Notes: generated by a model not told the origin, from the letters alone. A DNA stretch of 64,000 nt from Lepus europaeus (GCF_033115175.1 NC_084843.1:51252474-51316473), one strand, 5' to 3'. Shown: positions 1-13,066, counted from the first letter of the stretch. Numbers and translations: made by a program.

Positions 1-1160
1 CAGTTTGGAAATAAGGTCTTAAAGGAGATGATTGAGATAAAATGAGATTCCCAACTCTCTTCTGGCTTAGAGTGGGGCCCTAATTCCATCTGATTGATAT
101 TCCTTTAACAAGAGGAGTTTGGAAGATTCAGAGAGACACCCGGGGTGCACATACACAAAAGGACAGCCCTGTGACAGGCAGTATGAGAACCATCTGCAAG
201 CCATGGAGAGAGACCTCAGGACAAACTAGTTCTACTGAGGCCTTGATTTTGGACTTCAGCTTTCACAACTGTGAGAAAGTAAAATTTTGTTGTTTTACGC
301 AGTCTGAGGTGTTTTGATATGACAGTCTAACTAACTAATAAGGTACATTTATGAATAATCAGTTTGTTACCTCAAACCTGAGGGGCTTTTTAGTAAAGGA
401 ATTGTACCTAATAAGGTGTTCTTGCTTGGCATTAGTAAAATCCTCCTCATGAATATTTTCCCCTAATCAAAAGGTTGAAATTTTCTATTTTCTTCCTTCT
501 GTATCCTGTTTTCTTCTTTAGCTGCAGTGACTACTAGCTATGTATAACCTTCACATAAAGAGAATTGTTTGTGACAATGATCTAGCAAACATCAAAATTT
601 GTCTCAGTGAAAGGTTAAAAAGCAAAACAAAACAAAAAATCATTGATGTATGAAGGGCTTGTATCCTGACTTCAGAAAAAAATTTCTGCAATTCAAACAA
701 GTTTCCTGCATCAGGATTTGTGCTAGCTTCAACAGAAGAGATACTAAATTGGAATAGGGCTTTAAATTGGTTTCATGACAAAGGCTATAAATTATATGAG
801 GTGACTCAAATTATTCATGAGAAGAGATCTTGATTTATGTACTAGTTTTGTGTAAATTTCATTTTTGTAAAGTAAATCACTTTTTCCATTGACTCACATT
901 ACAATTTGAGATACTCTTTATCTTCTTTTCTGAGTAATCTTAAATTGACAGAGGCTTTTTGCACTTCTGTGCAATCATTTAGCAACCTAAATGCAAGCCC
1001 TAAGTGAGGAATAGCTATTTACAGAAACTGCTAGAGAAACATGTATTCATCCAACAAACGGAACAAACCCCGAATACGAACTATTTGTCATACCATGAAT
1101 TCAAAGACATGGATACCATGTCTTCAAGATGCTTACTTTCTTTGGTAGATTGAAAACTTA
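1..1160. other. Unique AT-rich sequence, no gene seen
   Basis: No repeat family, splice-bounded exon or RNA gene was recognised. There is no open reading frame with recognisable protein similarity. Confidence 0.6.
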
Positions 1161-1504
1161 TTTTTTTTAAATCAGATTTTTTTTTTATTTGAAAAACAGA
1201 GTGACCCAGAGTAAGCGTCACAAACACACACATGCACAGATCTTTTGTCCACTGGCTTATTCCTCAAATACCCACAACAACCAGGAAATGGGCCAGTCAA
1301 GAGCTAGGAGCCCAAAACTCCATCTGTGTCTCCCATTTGGGTGGCGGGAACTCAAGCACTTGAGGCATCATCTGTTGCCTTACCAAGAACATTAGTAGGA
1401 AAGTGGATAGGAAGCACAATAGCTGGAACTCAAACCATCAATCTGATATGGGATGCAGGCATCCCAAGTAGTGGCTTAAGTTGCTGGGCCACAGTGCCAA
1501 CCCA
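1161..1504 (-). mobile_element. CSINE, old type
   Basis: Reads on the minus strand from a 'gttggcactgtggcccagc' head (near 1500) to an A-rich tail (T-run near 1161). It keeps the SINE landmarks in order: 'atcccatat' after the head, the 'ctcaagtgcttga' block and the degenerate purine block before the tail. It is strongly diverged and no target-site duplication is clear. The small ORFs across it are SINE sequence, not genes. Confidence 0.85.
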
Positions 1505-3959
1505 GAAAAATTCTTTTGAGAATGATATACTTAACCTCCACAAGCAGTTGCCCTGTAATATGTGTATACTGGATGTTCTTAAACACTGAATGATATAAAT
1601 GTCAAAAATAAAGCCTGATACTACATAAAATGCTCAGAACAGATTTTTGATCACTATTAATATTACAATAGGGAAGAATGTCCAGCCTGAACTGAATGAG
1701 ACTTCAATTTGGACAGATGTGACTGAACATTTTAAAGGGAAAACAAGGGAATAGGGAAGGGAACAAATCGGGGCTCAATAGAGTTAGGGAAGTGAAAAAT
1801 TGCAGAAAACAGGAAGTATACCCCCTAGTCCCTAAACACCAAGACTCGATAAACATCTTTATGTGCTGTTTCGAAAAAGAAAACTAGTAAATTATTTTGG
1901 AAACCTTGAGTTTTCTCAAGCAGGCACTTTAGGAGGGCTTCAGGTCACCCCAGGGTAGTGATCTGGAGCTGGTGGAAATGATGTTAGTGTTTGTTCAAGT
2001 AGTTATTGGCCAAGATAAAAGCCTAGTCCAAAAGAGGGTTCAGAAGAGGCTGGCTAGAGTTTGGTCAAGGAGAAAAATCTTTTTCCAACACTATAAGGGA
2101 CTCTGCCATTTCTTACTCAGATCTGCTCTAGTATATATCACAAAAATTAATGATGTGTATCACCAGGATTTCCATGATTACTTTATTGCTTTGGAAGGGC
2201 AAAGATTCTTAATCTGGAATCAAGTGCTTTAACCCTAAAACTGATGTAGTATCAAATGTGTATGTTTACATATAAATTTTTCTAAGAGAGTTCATTACTT
2301 TTGTCAACTTCACAAAAGAATCTAAAATGACCCTAAAAATTATCAGAATATGATCAGAATAATAAGCAATGAATTTATTATCTCAGTGTGGTTTTCATGG
2401 ATAGTATTTCTATGAATCCAGTTTTACTACAGATACTTTTGAGAAAATGACATACAGTTCTTTGAGATGATTCATTTCTATACAAGAAGCATTTATTCTC
2501 TCCTGACATGTTCATTGCACTTTATTAGGCCTCATAAGTTCAATAGGCAATGTTGAGATAGAGCTGAGAAGTCTGCATTTTTTTTTTTTAATTATAACCA
2601 AGCCTTCTGGTGCAGGGATGGGTAAGGCTAGCATGGAGGAATAGGGTCAGGATGGACAGTTTCCATGAATACCTAATAGCTCTATTAGTGACTTGGTAAT
2701 ATTTGCACACAAAATCTCATTAAACATCAATGGCCAGTTATGTAAGGAAATTTTTAAAATATTGTGCCAGCCTGTAAGTAGTAAGCAAGCTATTGACTTG
2801 AAATGCTTTATTTAATGGAAAGCATTACTAACACAGAGTGAGTATTTTCCATTTTCTATTCATGTTTTTCCTCATTATTTCTCTTGGGCTAATACTGTTT
2901 GGACACAATGAACACATTAACATCACCTACCCTTGAATGCTCTTTAGAAAAACACACAGTATTTATTGATTCTTTATGGGTTTTTATACCTAGTGAAAGC
3001 CAGTTAGGATCAACAATCTTAACAACAATGTGTTGTATTCTTCCTGCTGCTAAAAAGCAGCAGGAGAACATTGTTTACGCAACAGCGTCATGCTGCAAGT
3101 TAGAGGTAAATGAGCACTTTCCAACAATAAGATCTGCTAAATTACTGCATTTATATCCTTTCCTTAATCCCTATTATGAAGATCACAAAATGAAGAATAT
3201 CTGTATAATGAAGACTGTTGCTAACTGGAACATGATAACACAAAGCAGGATGCCATCTGTTAGAATAATGTTGGAGCCTCTAATTTTACAATTGTTGGGA
3301 ACCCATCATTACTTTTCTATTTATTTAAAATATATATTCAAAAACCTAATGCTTAAAGCTTCATAATAAAGCTTCGGTGATATGTTCTATAAAAACATGT
3401 CACTATACTTTTCTCTGCATTTGTCAGGCAATGCCTTTTACAAAGGAATAAAGGGAACCTCTAATATTAAATTTGAAACATTCAGAACTTCAAGAAAACA
3501 GATGGACAAAAATAGTGTATCATCTTTATTTATTGTGAGTTCCAGGACATGCAATGGCTATTTTGGTTCCATTATGGAAGTGAGGGATTTTGGATTTCAG
3601 AGATCTCTTCCATGTACAATATTTTGGTCTTTATTTTTAGGGCTGCATGAGCACTTTCACCCAGGGCCATTCTCAGGCAACCTGTGGCCCAAAAGCATGG
3701 CAGGCAGGTACTCGGTTATCTCAGAGAACTTGGGAAAAATGGAAAATATCAATTGAGATGATGGGATCTTATCATGCTGCTGAATGTAGTTTCTGGCAAT
3801 CAGAAACCTTAGGAAGCTTATTTGTCATCTTTCTGAAGCCCAACTCTGCTTTGCCTTTTGGTTTAAATATATTTCAGCTATGAACAGAGGTTCAGGTCAG
3901 AGGCAGAGGCTGAAGAAAATGTCTTTGTTGAACAGCTTCAGAGGCAATTGCACTTCTAT
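1505..3959. other. Unique sequence, no gene seen
   Basis: AT-rich single-copy-like DNA. The longest ORF here (2899-3366, + strand, 155 codons) has no recognisable domain and no codon or splice support, so I do not call it. A strong hairpin lies at 3042-3065 (listed separately). Confidence 0.55.
3042..3065. repeat. Perfect 10-bp inverted repeat (hairpin)
   Basis: Arms tcctgctgct (3042-3051) and agcagcagga (3056-3065) are perfect reverse complements around a 4-nt aaaa loop. Flanking 'aacaatgt' and 'acattgtt' can extend the pairing past an asymmetric bulge. Function unknown. Confidence 0.8.
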
Positions 3960-4070
3960 GTTTTCTCATGGTCACACAAATAGTGACAGAAGCAGAATTG
4001 AGGCTAGAATCTAAATCTGCTGGACTTTGTATCCAATAATTTGCTCATTTGTATTATGGTGCCTAATTTC
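3960..4070 (-). mobile_element. MIR-like SINE fragment
   Basis: The run 'ggtcacacaaatagtgaca' followed by 'gcagaattgaggctagaatc' resembles the antisense MIR core (a 'ggtcacacagctagtaagtg' type stretch, then a cagagctgggattcgaac type stretch). Diverged and without clear ends. Confidence 0.55.
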
Positions 4071-6159
4071 AGGAGATGTCATTTTTATTTCTTTTCTTTT
4101 GAGCAGATCTAAACCTCTTCAGAGTTTTTTGCATTTTCCCCAACAGCTCCAACCACAGGGTTTTCCATAAGCACAGATTTAGGGTTCTGTAGCCACCAGC
4201 TCAACCATTTGGTTTTTATGTCAACTATCTTCCATTTCTCCTCAAACCTTATTTTTTAAACCATCTTCCACATTTCTCTGATATGCCTACCCAAGGATGG
4301 CCAATAAGAATGAGTAAAGCGAGATGGAATATCTCAATTTACTGTTTTTAATTCCTTTGAACCCTTCTAGTTCTAGAGGTAAAGATTTCTGTGGAAGTAA
4401 TGAACATGTACAGACTGTCCCTCAGGGTTAAAGTGGTGACTCCCCATTGCTCATCTAGCTGGTCCCTTTTTTTTCACCTCTCCTAGTTTCTCAGAGGCAA
4501 TACTGGACATCTCAGTAGCATGACAGGGAATTTAACTGATGATTGTCAACACTTGTTTTTTTATTGGCCAGGCATTGTCATTCCTCTGTATTTCAGGGGT
4601 GAGTTACAGCTTAAAGAAAACAGAAACATCACCCGACAACACCTAAAAGAAATGAATTCTGCACAAAATGCATTTCTTTACACTCTGAGTTCTTCTTCTC
4701 ACAAAGGCTGTTATCTTTCACAGCCCCAAGGGGTGTACAATTGAGTTCCCTCATGTGACAAGTGGGTGTTCCCATATGCAGATGTCCTGGGAGCCAGCAC
4801 GATGGCAGAATGTGGGGAGCTGGGTCCAGGGGACGTGCACAGGTCCGCAGTAAGTAGCCTGTCCAGGTGCTGTGATGGCTGAGTGCTGGGGAGTCTATCA
4901 CCTCAGGCAGAGCTGAGCATGAGTCGGGAATGTTGTCAACAATTCTAAACATGTGATTTCTATTTGCCTGGTATTCCTGCTTCCCTGCTGCTGTATATGT
5001 CTTCCCTTCCACACTCAGCCACATTGGTTCCTGTTGCTCATTTGGCATTGCTGGCTTCATAAATATAAATTTTATGGTTTACTTCCTTGACTCTATCTTA
5101 AATGCTTCCCACTCTGTCAGTTTCCCATGCATTTTTGAGCTACAGCCAGTTTTCTTTAACAAGCTCTAAGTTCCTTCACAGTCTGTTAAAAACCGCTATT
5201 TCTTTACTGCTGTCCTATAGACTCTTATCAATATTTCAAATCTTGTGATCACCAAGTTGCCCAAGAATAGCATCTGCAGTGAAATTAACAGGGATAAAAT
5301 TACAGGATCTATCAATCTTCACGCTTCACTATGTAAGGAGGTCATTAACTGAGGTCAGGAGAAACTTTCCCCTGACAGCAAGCACATTCAGAATCGATGC
5401 ATTATGGGAACATTTACAAATTAGTCTCATTATACTTAGGAGCATCTGGTATGAACTCCCTGTCACAATCATGATTCTGGGAAGGCAATTAATAGGGTCT
5501 TGTGAATTCTCAGTAACCTCCAGCCTCATTTGAAAAGGAAATTTGGATGAATTTCAGCTATTTTATACACCTCCTCCCACCCCCAATCCTTCTCTCTTCA
5601 CGTTGTTAATCCTGTGGCCAAGGACTCCATCCTGAATGCTGGGTCTTGCTGTAATTTGTGCATGATGTCTGTTAACTCATGGTGACAATACTCTTATTTG
5701 GCTTTTAGATACATATATCCTGTGCTTTCCCACTCATTACTGGTGACAGAGTCACAAAACACTGGAGCCGAAGAGACAACAGAGGTCACCATCTCCACCA
5801 TTTTCCAATACCCATTCCTGTGGAATACCACCTCTGTGTGATGCTGTAAGATTTCAATATGGTTTCTCCTTGACTGAAAGGGTTCCTCGTATGCAGAACT
5901 TTCAGTGTCTAATAGGCAAAGTCCAGAGCAAACCAAGTCAAGTTGGTTACCCTAGTTATGCTTCTCTGCCAGTAATGTGAGGGGCTAGTATACAGGATAC
6001 TTTCCTTTAGCCCACTCCTTTCACCTTCCTTTACTCTGTGATCCTGTACCCTTTGGATTCCAGCTGGGTTGGGTGAATGGATGACTTTATTAGAAGAAGG
6101 TTGGGGTATTTTTCTGCTTCCTCCTTGCCGTGGTATCACAGGCATTCACATCCCTCTTC
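4071..6159. other. Unique sequence, no gene seen
   Basis: No confident repeat or gene. The 143-codon minus-strand ORF at 4629-5060 has no recognisable domain and is not called. Confidence 0.5.
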
Positions 6160-6435
6160 TGCAGTCCACCTCGCCTTGCTAGACCACTGTCTCCATACAG
6201 CTGCTCTCCACAGCTAATTGCTCTAGGGTCTAGTTCTGTTAATTATTGGCTCCTCTTGTCTTGTCATAACTAGGGATGGTAACAACCCCATCTTTAGATA
6301 CTGCACTATCCCTTCCCTTATTGTTGTTTCCTTAGACTCTGACCATAATTTTATAAGTATTCTCTTTATTAAATTATTTTAAGATTACTCATTTGAGTGT
6401 CCCATCTGCTTCCTGCCAGGACCCTGACTGATACA
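6160..6435 (-). mobile_element. Old interspersed repeat, class unassigned
   Basis: The plus-strand stretch 'ctgcttcctgccaggaccc' ending 'tgactgatacag' (around 6409-6436), read on the minus strand, is a terminus I recognise from widespread placental repeats ('gtatcagtcagggtcc...'). I cannot assign the family without a library search, so treat the extent as approximate. Confidence 0.4.
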
Positions 6436-6519
6436 GTTACTGGCTGAGTAATGCTGTTTTGGGTCTGGGTAAAGGGATGACAGGGCTCTGAGGACCTTGT
6501 GAGAGCAACTTAGGACAAC

Positions 6520-6543
6520 TATACTTAAGACAACTTAAGTATA
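6520..6543. repeat. Perfect 10-bp inverted repeat (hairpin)
   Basis: Arms tatacttaag (6520-6529) and cttaagtata (6534-6543) flank a 4-nt acaa loop. A further partial copy, 'tatatttaag', follows immediately. Confidence 0.8.
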
Positions 6544-7171
6544 TTTAAGAAAACTTTTCATTTCAGGGTTCTGGTCTGGAAACTAGGTAGGGGAACCATT
6601 GATCTCATGCAGGGCCTATAATGCTAGTAATTGGCTTCGTAATTTTTGTCTAACATAATTCTTTATACTAGTGACTATTCAATTTGGAAAGTCAGATAGA
6701 ATCATTATGTAACAATGTTTTGAAAATTAAGGCTGTGGTCTGACCGTCATTTTTCTGGTGACAGAAATAATTTGAGCCCTAATTACCTATGTAGTACCAA
6801 GCCTTTAGAGAGAATTTATACAAAAGTTAGAATCTAAGGAAGAAACATGACATCTGTGGACAGCACAAGAGGCTGAGAGCTATAGGACTGGCTTCTCTCC
6901 ATCTCTGCCTTCTTACTTCTTGCTTGAATTTGCTAGTTGCTTGGTGCATGTCCAGGCAGGATTTGGCAGCTGATGCAGAGTGTTGTAATGTGACTATTTG
7001 CAGGAAGATGGATGTCTAAAAGGTTTTGAGATTGGACCCAGATTCACAGATCTGTTAGAAGAATGTTTGCTAAAAACCTCTGACCCAGAACCTTATTTAC
7101 TGAACCTAAGCCTGGACCTAGTTTCAGTTTAGCCTGAAATTTGTTCCAGTTAGGTGATTTGTCTAAACTTG

Positions 7172-7373
7172 CAGAGGTGGGAAACTTCCAGCCTGTGGGC
7201 CATATAAGGTCAATGAAATCACTTGGTCTGACCCTGCCAAAGCAACTGCAAGTGGGACCCAAAATTCAATAAATCTATGGCAGACTAATTTTTAAGTTGA
7301 TAATTTTGTATTGACCAGAAAGTATGTTATAAATATCCAAATGGCCCTTGTCAGAACAAAAGTTCCCCACCTG
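7172..7373. mobile_element. hAT-Charlie-like nonautonomous DNA transposon
   Basis: Bounded by terminal inverted repeats: 'cagaggtgggaaact' at 7172 and 'agttccccacctg' ending at 7373. These match the CAGGGGTGGGGAAC type ends of Charlie-related elements. Inside, 'ataaatatccaaatggccct' (near 7330) is also characteristic of such elements. At 202 bp it is internally deleted and has no transposase. The 8-bp target duplication is not recognisable, as expected for an old copy. Confidence 0.65.
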
Positions 7374-7869
7374 ATAGAAAAGTTCTTTATGAATCACTAA
7401 TAAATTAATTAATTTCTCCATTCAATATTTATTGCCTCCTGTGATGAACCAGGTATGTTTAGTTTTGGGGATACTGCTGTGAGCAGGATCAACAATGCTG
7501 TTATGGAAATAATGTTTTAGTAGGAGAGAAACAAATAATCTGATTGCAAAATAAAATAATTACAAGTAGTGATGCATTTTGTATGAAAGGTACAAGTAAG
7601 GACATAGGGAAAGAGTAACAGAGAAGAGACATTTAGCTTTAGGGGAATGCAGGAAAAGCCAGCTAAAGAGGTGGCATTTAGGCTCAGAGGGAAAGATGTG
7701 AAAGAGCCAGCAGGGAAGAACTCTACAGGCAACACACTCAGTGTCACTGAGGCTAGCAAGAGCCTTTGACAGACTAGAAATCAGCAGGGTGTCTGAAGTA
7801 TAAGCAGCAAGTGGAGTGGGTTGGAGAGGTGGCAGTGAAAGCCATGGATGGATCATTTGGCTTTGAATC
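7374..7869. other. Unique sequence, no gene seen
   Basis: No repeat or gene recognised. Overlapping minus-strand ORFs at 7517-7871 lack any identifiable domain. Confidence 0.5.
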
Positions 7870-8065
7870 ATTGTCTGGCATTTAGGAACTCTGTGACCTT
7901 CGGCAAGGTCTTAACCCTTCTTTGCTCAGTTTCTTCATCTGTATAAAGGGTAAGAATAGTATTTACTATTCTTAATATTAACTGAGTCTATCAAGTTAGT
8001 GTTTGTAAAGTGCTTGGGACTCTGCGGGCAGTAAATATTCCTGTGTAGCTAGTACCATTAATATC
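7870..8065 (+). mobile_element. MIR SINE relic
   Basis: Shows the MIR order of landmarks: 'actctgtgaccttcggcaag', then 'cagtttcttcatctgtataa', then 'gtaaagtgcttgggactctg' with 'cagtaaatattc' at the end. These equal the conserved core and the 3' 'aagcgcctggcacatag...aataaat' part. Confidence 0.8.
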
Positions 8066-10014
8066 ATGGTGAACAGAGAGAAAGAGAGAAATACACAAGC
8101 CTGGAACATGTATAAGACTTTGCACAGAGACGGAAATCACAGCTAAGATTTTTTTTAAAGTATAGTAGAGGACCTTTTTTCAAGGCACATAACAAACAGA
8201 CCCGATGATGAAATGTGTGGTGCATAAGTTACTGTATTTACTTTTAGAGACAGATGATGTTTTTCTTACGGTATGTTTAATCAGGTATGAGGTTTACATA
8301 AGCAAATAAGGCTCTTTTTGACCCTTAACCCCCAACTCCACCTAATCCAGTCATATATATATATATATATATATAATTTTTTTCAAGGTGATTTGAAAGT
8401 ACAGAAATAAGAGGTACTATTGATTATTTTAGTAAATGTGCTGTGCCTGTCATTTTATCCTGCCTTTGTTTCTCATCAGAATTTAAAACTATTTTTAGCT
8501 CCAAGTGGGCATAACTGTATGTGATCTAAAAGGATTGTGAAAAGAATAAGGTTGGACAAAATCTCAAATACTCCTTATAGCTTCTATGCCAATAGAATTT
8601 ATTGCCAGCTTTTTATATAAATGCTTTATTTGTGCTACTTGTTAGAATATTTTATTCTCTAATTTTCTGTATGTTTTGAAGGAAAAAACACATAATTTTC
8701 ATATATGGCTCTACTTGCAAAACTGGAATACAAGATGGTGAGAGAGAAAGACAGAAAAATGTCCTCCCGCCATATGTTCAAAAATCTGCTCTGGAGAGAT
8801 GAGAGACCAGAATAAATATTTTGGTAAAAACTACAAATGTGGTTGCACACCAGAAATTTTCCAATGCTTTTCATTTTTCTTGGTATGCTTTCTGCACACA
8901 ATTCTAAAGAAGTTATTCTTCCCATGACAAAATGACTTCTTTGGAACAGATTTCAGAATTGGTGTATTCAGGCAGTCTGCCTGTTTTTAACTCAGAACAT
9001 GGGATGAATAGTTTAGAATATTGAATATGACACACTTTCCAGTCTTGGCCAAGAGAACTCATACTCTAAGGGCCTTGACCAGAGAAGCCAATTGGAATAA
9101 ATAAAGTTGAAGTAGTGCCCTGTACAGTCTTGCATTTTGAGAGTGCATATTATTAAACAATAGATGTTAGAGATAATCCGTGTCGGGAATCAGTGACTGC
9201 AGCTCTCTAAGTGGGGGCGGGGGAGGGGGAACTGGAGAATGTTAGACTAAATAACATGTTAGATACTGTGCTTTGACAAGCTTCTTAACCTTTGTACACA
9301 CACTGCCATGATGCAGGGCGTTGGTTGACTGGGGAGAACAGACCTATTGTAAATAGTATTCTTTCATGTTTTCCAATCTTTTTACCCTGAATCTACTGGT
9401 CCACTCTGCCTTCCTGCTGAGTTTCTGCTGTTTACAGAGTTCTGTGATATGGGGAAGTCACTGGGTAGTGACCATGACAGGCAGAAAAATGTATTTTTCT
9501 TGACCTAGGTTTATCTCTCATTTGAGAACTTAGTGAAGAGGGGTAATGTAAAATTCACTGTGGCTACTAAAATTTTCTGAACTTAAATATCTTAAATATT
9601 TTAAGTGTCTTGTAAGTGAATTTAATTTCCAAATGAGTGAAATTATAGGATTTTAGAGGTATTGTGTTTTGGATGATCAGCCATCCCAGTTTATTTGAGA
9701 CTGAAGAGTTCCCTGGGATGTAAGATTTTCAGTGCTAAAATTAGAACACCAGGGACACTTTGTCACCCTAGTGATGCATAATATCACAGGACTTTTTCTC
9801 TTTCTCCTCTTGGTCATTCTCTCTCCCCAAGCTGCTTTCTGCCTTAGGACCACATCTGTTATGATGGAAGAATTCTCAGCAGATGCTGTATCTCATCCCC
9901 TCAGGCATCCAGAACTCTCTCCTTTTTATGTCAGTGGAATTTGAGAATCAGTGTACTTAACACTCCTCACAGAGATTTGACATTCCTTACAGTGTTTGCT
10001 TTTCACAAAAATTC
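8066..10014. other. Unique sequence with one (TA)n tract
   Basis: A (TA)n tract of about 25 bp lies near 8352-8376, and a G-rich stretch ('gtgggggcgggggaggggg') near 9211-9229. No gene or further repeat recognised. Confidence 0.5.
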
Positions 10015-10175
10015 AGAGAGGCAATCGAGGCAGGCATATGCCCCACTTGACCAATAGGAAAACAGAATCTCAGAGAGGTTGTTGGGTACTTCCTGGGATG
10101 GCAGAGCTAGACTTGACCCCATATCTGCTCACACTAAGGTCTGTGATCCTTTCAGTTCACACTGCTACCTCTTGA
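10015..10175 (-). mobile_element. MIR SINE relic
   Basis: The order 'aaaacagaatctcagagagg' then 'ggcagagctagacttgaccc' matches the antisense MIR core (acagatgaggaaactgaggc, then a cagagctgggattcgaaccc type stretch). Confidence 0.7.
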
Positions 10176-10249
10176 ATTTTTGTGAAATGGACAGCTGGTG
10201 AATATTCTTACAGTAAGAATCTGAACTATTGTTAATGTTAATTAATTAG

Positions 10250-10415
10250 ATAGCGGAAAGGAACCCTAGCCTGGAAGTCATAATTTCTCGGGTACACTCC
10301 TAAGCTCTGACTTCATAAGCATAGTGTCTCTGGACAAGTCATCACCTTTCTGGGCCTCATTTCCTTCACAGAAAAATGAGGAGGCTGGACTTGATTCTTT
10401 CTCATTCTAAATTTA
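10250..10415 (+). mobile_element. MIR SINE relic
   Basis: 'ctctggacaagtcatcacct' followed by 'gggcctcatttccttcacag' and 'aaaatgaggaggctggactt' matches the MIR/MIRb sense core. It lies head to head with the minus-strand MIR just upstream, so these are two independent insertions. Confidence 0.75.
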
Positions 10416-12394
10416 GACCTTATATCCTCTTCACAGCCCTTGCTCGTTTTGGATCTTCTTGAAAATCATTTTAAGGTATTTTACTTGGATATAAAAATAT
10501 AGGATGATGGTAAACCCATAGCTGGTTGGAAGCCAGATTAGCAAGGTTAATGGTACAAGCCAGGTCTTTTGAGTACCTCCCATGGGTCACAGATCTCCAC
10601 TTCTTTGGCAAAAGGTCAGATGGGAAGTTTTAGCTAAGCAGTCTCTCTATGACACCACTCAACTTGGTGCCAATCATGTTGAGGTATCAGGTGGGCAGAG
10701 AAATGACAAAGGTAGACTCAAAAAAGCAGAAGGAAGAACAACTGCCTTCAGAGGAAATGGAAAGTCCATGTGCCTTGGTATTAAAAGTTGAAAATCAAAA
10801 ATTCAGACTAGGTGTTCTACCTAGAGTGTAAGACCTAAATTCAGTGAAGTGGTGTTTGTATATACCCCTTAGTAAGCAGAGCTCTATAGAGAAGCAAGTG
10901 AGTGTTAACACACTCCCCTTCATTGCAGTTACTCCATGAGGAAAGGTTGTACTGAGGACATAGTGGTTCCTAACAAGGTGAAACAGTAGATCTTTGGTAT
11001 ACTTTTCTGGGTCTGTGCATAAGAGTCTGCAGGGTTCTAGAAAGGAAAATTGGGACAGTCATCTTCTGACCTCCATTATGAGGCATCAGAAACTGGAGGC
11101 AGGGAAGTAATTCAGGGAAGGAGATACTTAGGCCCTCTTGAAGTTTATATGCAGTGTATCCAACTGAACTTCCCTAAAGACAAGGTGAAGGTATGTGGGA
11201 GGGGGAGAATTTGGCCCCTTTCCACACAGGATCTCCTGACATTGTTCTTGCTGTTCATTTGAAGGATTCTCAAACTTCAGCTCCTCTCTCCCCAAATCTA
11301 CCGCAAATAAATAAAATATCTTGTGTTTCTTCCATAACCTCAACCCCAATTCAGTGCTTGCAGAAGTTCGAAAGTTATGGAAAGCCACTGGTGGGTGATG
11401 GATATACTGTGATTCAGAACTAGAAAGAAACAAGAAAAAATGTTTTGGTGGGTGTACTGAAGACTGTGTCAGGCATTTTGGATGGAGTGGGTGTCTTGGA
11501 GCCTGAACAAATTCACACACTTCATAAAAGTGGAAAATTCACTCATTGGGACAAAACTAGACAAGAAAGAAAACAGTCCCTTCCTTGCTCTAATCCTGTG
11601 TGATGAATTTTGTTGGCTAGTACTATAACCTGTTCAAATTCTCAGAAGTGGTATTCTCTGTATTTCTTTAGGAAATACTTTTTTGTTTTATCAGTTGATA
11701 GGTATAAAAATGTTTGAAGGTGTACCTCCATGCCCTCCCTTGTCCAGCCAGACATGCAACAATTTCATGTTTTTCAACCTTATCCTCTGACTGCAAAGCT
11801 GTGAGACATTTCCCAGGATCCATGCTTAGCTGTTTGCATCACAGCCTGATGAGAACATCACTTGAGATCTTCTATCTGTGTACACTGGTTGTGGAAAACC
11901 AGCTGTAGTTCAAAGGCTGAAGCTACTACTATCTAAAGTTATTAGGGCATTACTTTTGGAATCTCAAGTAAAATGGTGTTTTCTCTTTTCAGAAGCTGCT
12001 TGAGTTCATGATTATACTTGGGGGTTTTCCCATACAAAGAATTATTCCTTAGTTACTAGAAAAGAGCTCAGTGTACTCTACTTTTCTCAATTTTGCCATT
12101 ACCCCAATGATACCCGACGGAGAATAAATTTGATTGGGACTCAGGGTGAGAAGATTCTAATTTACAAAAACATATCGGTTTTATTACAGCATAAAGGATA
12201 CGTTATCATCTTCATTTATATGCCCAAGGACTTTAGTAGGCCTAAAACCCATGCCTCATCTTCTCCAGTTCAGCAGTACAACTTAACTTCTTTTGCTGTG
12301 CTCATACCTAGCACTGTATAGCATTTTTGGTTGAGAAGTAGCCATTTGTTTCTGGTCTGGTTACTTTCTCTGTCTTCTAAGTTAGCCCTAACAA
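10416..12394. other. Unique sequence, no gene seen
   Basis: No repeat or gene recognised. ORFs near 11050-11520 on both strands mirror each other and carry no known domain. Confidence 0.5.
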
Positions 12395-12556
12395 CAATTC
12401 CAAGGGTAGATACTTTCATGCTGTTTTTATACATGAAGAAATTGAGACTTGTAGAGTACCAAGATACATAGGTGCAGATCAGTACAGCCCGTAAGTAGTG
12501 GGGCTGAGATGATTCCAACCCAGGTCTCTTGATTCCCAGATCTGTACTATTTAGCT
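12395..12556 (-). mobile_element. MIR SINE relic
   Basis: 'tacatgaagaaattgagact' followed by 'cccgtaagtagtggggctga' and 'ttccaacccaggtctcttga' is the antisense MIR core with the aaactgaggc and gattcgaacccagg landmarks. Confidence 0.75.
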
Positions 12557-12929
12557 GTCTCTAAGGTCATAGTGAATCACAAACATAAAAGCCTGCTAAT
12601 CAGCTACCAAATGTAATGAATAAGATCAATGTTCAATAATTGGGAGGAAGAGGAAAAGAGGAAAGAGAAAGGGGATTAAGAGTTTATTCCTTCTTTTCTA
12701 AAAAATAAACAAGATCTAGTGCTGCCTGAGAGCAAACTCATGCCCTCAATTTGCCAAATATTTGATTGTGATGTTTACGTGTCTTCAAATTCGCTTCTAC
12801 TTTAGTGCAACTCAGAACATTAAAGAAGGTCAGGAAAAGAGTGATGAATATGCCGTCCATCTGCCTGGGAGGCATTTTTCACTTACTCTGTGTTTTTTGG
12901 GTGAAGAAAGGAAAGGAAGTCTAGCAGAA

Positions 12930-13066
12930 GAGCCCAGAATACAATGTGTGGAGTTAGCAGCTTCAGTCCCCACTCTCTCTTATGTGTTGGATATCCTTGG
13001 GCAGGTCCCTCCAGCTCTCCCAACTTATTTTCCTCATCTGTATAATGAACATAGTGCAACAGTTTT
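12930..13066 (+). mobile_element. MIR SINE relic
   Basis: 'tatccttgggcaggtccctc' followed by 'ttttcctcatctgtataatg' is the sense MIR core. It ends just before the mariner terminus at 13075. Confidence 0.65.

Noticed and set aside
2899-3366. 155-codon ORF on the plus strand as a gene
   Set aside because: No recognisable domain, AT-driven composition, no splice or promoter support, and a mirrored minus-strand ORF in the same place.
4629-5060. 143-codon minus-strand ORF as a gene
   Set aside because: No known domain or motif and no start or splice context. ORFs of this length arise by chance in 64 kb.
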